Assembly (NCBI GenBank): GCA_025934955.1 | Contig: JAICWE010000002.1 | Span: 62,001 to 126,000 of the forward strand | Length of the DNA: 64,000 bases | Reading direction: 5' to 3' | From: Gemmatimonadales bacterium | GTDB taxonomy: Bacteria > Gemmatimonadota > Gemmatimonadetes > Gemmatimonadales > GWC2-71-9 | Shown: piece by piece, positions 59,461 through 64,000 of the stretch | Numbering within the stretch: position 1 is the first letter of the stretch | Layout of the letters: each line of letters opens with the position of its first letter | The notes under the pieces: generated by a model | The model's input: the letters and a program-made list of their open reading frames with translations, nothing else | What the model was told of the DNA's origin: nothing | The model's database searches: none | Made by a program: the position numbers and the translations under genes

Positions 59461-62170
59461 CGGCGCCGCTGTCCGGCGCGCCGGCACGCCTGATGGCCGC
59501 GCTGGCCGAACGCTACCGCATCGAGCGCGAGCTGGGCCAGGGCGGCATGGCCACGGTCTATCTCGCCGAGGACATCAGGCATCGACGCCAGGTGGCGATC
59601 AAGGTGCTGCGGCCGGACCTCACGGCCGCGCTCGGTCCCGACCGGTTCATGCAGGAGATCGAGATTGCGGCGCGCCTGCAGCATCCCCACATCCTGGGCG
59701 TGTTCGACTCCGGCAGCGCCGATGGCTTCCTCTACTACGTCATGCCCTACGTCGACGGCGAGTCGCTGCGCGAGCGCCTCTCGCGCCAGGGCGAGCTCCC
59801 GGTGCACGAGGCGGTGCGGCTCCTGTCGGAAGTGGCCGATGCGCTGGGCTACGCGCACAGCCGGGGCGTCGTCCACCGCGACATAAAGCCGGAGAACGTG
59901 ATGCTCTCCGGCCGGCACGCGCTGGTGATGGACTTCGGCGTCGCCAAGGCGGTGAACGAGGCCAGCGGGCAGAATCGGCTCACCACCCTCGGCGTGGCGC
60001 TCGGCACGCCGGCGTACATGGCGCCGGAGCAGGCGAGTGCGGATCCACATCTCGACCACCGGGTGGACATCTACGCGCTGGGCGTCATGGGCTACGAGCT
60101 GCTGGCCGGCCGTCCGCCGTTCACCGGCGCCTCGCCGCAGCAGGTCCTTGCCGCGCACGTGATGCAGGCGCCGGAGCTCTTGAGCAGCCATCGGCCGTCG
60201 CTCTCGCCGGCGCTGACCAGCGTCATCATGAAGGCGTTGGAGAAGCGGCCCGCCGACCGTTGGCAGAGCGCCGAACAGATGCTGGCGCAGCTCGAGCCGC
60301 TCGCCACGCCGAGCGGCGGCATGACTCCGACGGCGACGACACCGGTTGCCGCGGTCAGTCCGGCGAAGACATTCCGGCGCGGCCTGCCGCGATGGGCGAT
60401 GGCCGCCATCGGACTCGTGGTAGTGGCGGCCGGCGCCTTTGGGATTTCACGGGTCACTAGGCGTGCGGCCGGCAGTGCCGCCGCTGCGGGTGACGCCACT
60501 GGAGCGCGGTCGATCGCGGTGCTCCCCTTCGAGAACGTCGGCGGCGACAGCGGCAACGCGGCCTTCACCGACGGCATGCAGAGCGAGGTCCTGACCGACC
60601 TGACGCGCCTGGGCGCGCTGCAGGTCACGTCGCGGAACTCGGTCCAGGAATACCGGCACACCACCAAGGGCACCCGGCAGATCGGCTCGGAGCTTGGGGT
60701 GCAGAGTCTCCTGCAGGGCCAGGTGCAGCGCGCCGGCAGCCAGGTGCGCGTGACCGTCCAGCTGGTGGATGCGCCGTCCGATCGCCAGATCTGGGCGGAG
60801 TCGTACGATCGGGAGCTGACCGCGCAGAACGTCTTCACCATTCAGGGCGACATCGCGACCAACGTGGCCCAGGCGCTCCGGGCCAGCTTCACCAGCTCCG
60901 ACGTCGCCGCGGCGCAGAAGGCGCCGACCGGGAATCTCGAGGCACTCGACTGGTATCACCGCGGGCAGGTGATCTTTGCCAACCGCGGCGGAAGCGTCGC
61001 CGATACCGGAACCACTCACGCCTTCAAGGAGGCGATCGCCCTCGATTCCGATTTTGCGCAGGCCTGGGCCGGCCTTGCGGCGGCAGAGAGCTGGAACGTG
61101 CGCGACGGAGTCACCACCGATACCTTGCCGGCACGGGCCGCTCTGGACCGGGCCGTGGCGCTGGCGCCGGCGTCATCCGAGACGAAGATCGCCCAAGCCT
61201 ACTTCGCCTACTACGCGCGTGCCGATTTCGATGCGGCGCTCGGGCTGTTCAGGGCCGTGGCCGCGGCCCGGCCCAGCGACGCGGACGCGGTAGCGGGTGT
61301 CGGGTACATCGCGCGCCGCCGCGGCAGGTGGGACGAGGCGCTGACCGCGGAGCGGAAATTGATCGAGCTCGATCCCCGGAGCGCCGGGGCGCTGAGCGAC
61401 ATGGGATATACCTACTTCATGGCCAGGCGAATGCCCGAGGCCGAGCAGACGCTGCGCCGGGCCCTGATAGTCGAACCGGCCAACAATGGTGCCGTCATTT
61501 GGCTCTTCCAGGCACTTGTGTTCGGCCAGGGCGACACCGCGGCCGGCCGGGCGTTGGTCGCGTCGCTCCCGAATGCTGCATCGCCGGATGTCCGGGCGGC
61601 GATGAGTGCCGTGCTCGCGCGCATTGCCCGCCACTTCGATTCGTCGAACGTCGCCCTTAATCAGAGCCGGTTGGTCCGACCCATCGATCGGCCGCAGCAG
61701 TTGATCCTCGAGGCGCTGAACGACCTCGCGTCGCGGTCACCGGTCCGCGCCAGAGGGCGGGCTGATTCGGCCGCGACACTCGCTCGCGCCTTCCTCGATC
61801 GTACGACCGGCGCCGGTGTGTTCGGCAGTGTCGCGGACTTCTACTCGATGCTCGGCCTGGCGGATGCGATCCGGGGACGCGATGCCGACGCCGTCCAGGC
61901 CGGTGAACGGGCGATCGCGCTGAATCCCGAGACGCGGGATGCCAGCGAGGGTCCGCGCAGCGTGGATGCGCTCGTCGCCATTCACGTGCTGCTCGGGCAC
62001 CGGGACCAGGCCGTCCGGCTGATCACGGAGCGGGCTCACGCCCCGATTTCGTCCGCGACATTCCTGCCCATCACGAGAGCCGCGATCCGCCTCGAGCCCC
62101 TCTTCGACGGGATTCGCGACGACCCCCGGATCCAGGCGTTGCTGAAGAATGACGCCGCGTGGGTGGTCCG

Positions 62171-62174
<4 letters not shown>
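59457..62174 (+). CDS. Ser/Thr protein kinase with FlgO/TolB-like domain and TPR tail
   Basis: 905 residues from ATG 59457, inside the stop of the previous gene. Kinase domain 20-290: Lys49, Asp142 (HRDIKPEN), Asp159 (MDFGVAKA). Membrane helix about 311-330. Residues 350-480 follow the TolB-like/FlgO pattern (SIAVLPFENVGGD, LGVQSLLQGQVQRAGSQVRV, IWAESYDRELT) that also occurs before TPRs in CadC-like and cyclase proteins. Residues about 490-890 are TPRs (MGYTYFMARRMPEAEQTLRR). The ending RLEPLFDGIRDDPRIQALLK explains the fragment at 53656. Likely a sensor kinase with a periplasmic protein-binding tail. Confidence 0.9.

Positions 62175-64000
<1,826 letters not shown>

Overview
The window is 64 kb of very GC-rich bacterial chromosome, densely coded on both strands and full of 4-base ATGA or GTGA stop/start overlaps. 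The best guess for the source is a member of Gemmatimonadota or a close relative. This is inferred from several traits together: a tandem family of PknB-like kinases carrying TolB/TPR/SUMF1 output modules, a futalosine-pathway menaquinone gene (mqnD), abundant secreted hydrolases, KdpDE-type and LytS/LytTR-type regulators, and promoters placed directly against start codons. No 16S, tRNA or other taxonomic marker is present, so this assignment is not proven. No CRISPR array, insertion sequence, prophage or attachment site was seen.

Layout: 0-7 kb holds secreted peptidases, a PD40 lipoprotein, signal peptidase I, a cupredoxin and a small basic-tailed protein. 7-11.7 kb, on the minus strand, holds a binding-protein/chemoreceptor pair, a cold-shock protein and an O6-methylguanine methyltransferase. 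11.7-15 kb holds an LVIVD-repeat secreted protein and two unknowns. 15.0-15.65 kb is the only long gene-free stretch. It carries a cluster of DnaA-box-like words, a promoter, about 425 nt of strongly foldable sequence ending in an intrinsic terminator (a candidate orphan RNA), and a second nested stem structure. 15.6-25 kb holds a Tat amidase, a YhaM-like nuclease, YceI, a prepilin, several small regulators, and LemA plus HtpX. 25-31 kb, on the minus strand, holds a copper-radical oxidase, a receiver-HisKA-receiver protein without an ATPase domain, an HD-GYP regulator, MqnD and a zinc-ribbon membrane protein. 31-38 kb holds glutamine synthetase, an atypical LuxR regulator and a penicillin-acylase operon. 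38-44.6 kb holds a LytS/LytTR pair, DoxX, AsmA, GNAT and small membrane proteins. 44.9-48.5 kb holds a PhyH-bicupin fusion coupled to an S15 acyl hydrolase. 48.5-52.9 kb holds a short KdpDE pair divergent from a KimA-like permease. 52.9-53.8 kb is a graveyard of truncated genes around a DinB protein. 53.8-64 kb holds four serine/threonine kinases joined by 4-base overlaps and running off the window.

The most striking content is the kinase chain, in which near-identical catalytic domains carry different membrane-anchored or extracytoplasmic payloads (beta-propeller, PEGA-SUMF1-alpha/beta hydrolase, FlgO/TolB-like-TPR, beta-propeller). The orphan structured RNA between 15.1 and 15.54 kb is next. 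A recurring TAGNTT box 6-7 nt before an ATG suggests that leaderless mRNAs are common. Functional names rest on visible motifs and general family knowledge; no database search was run.
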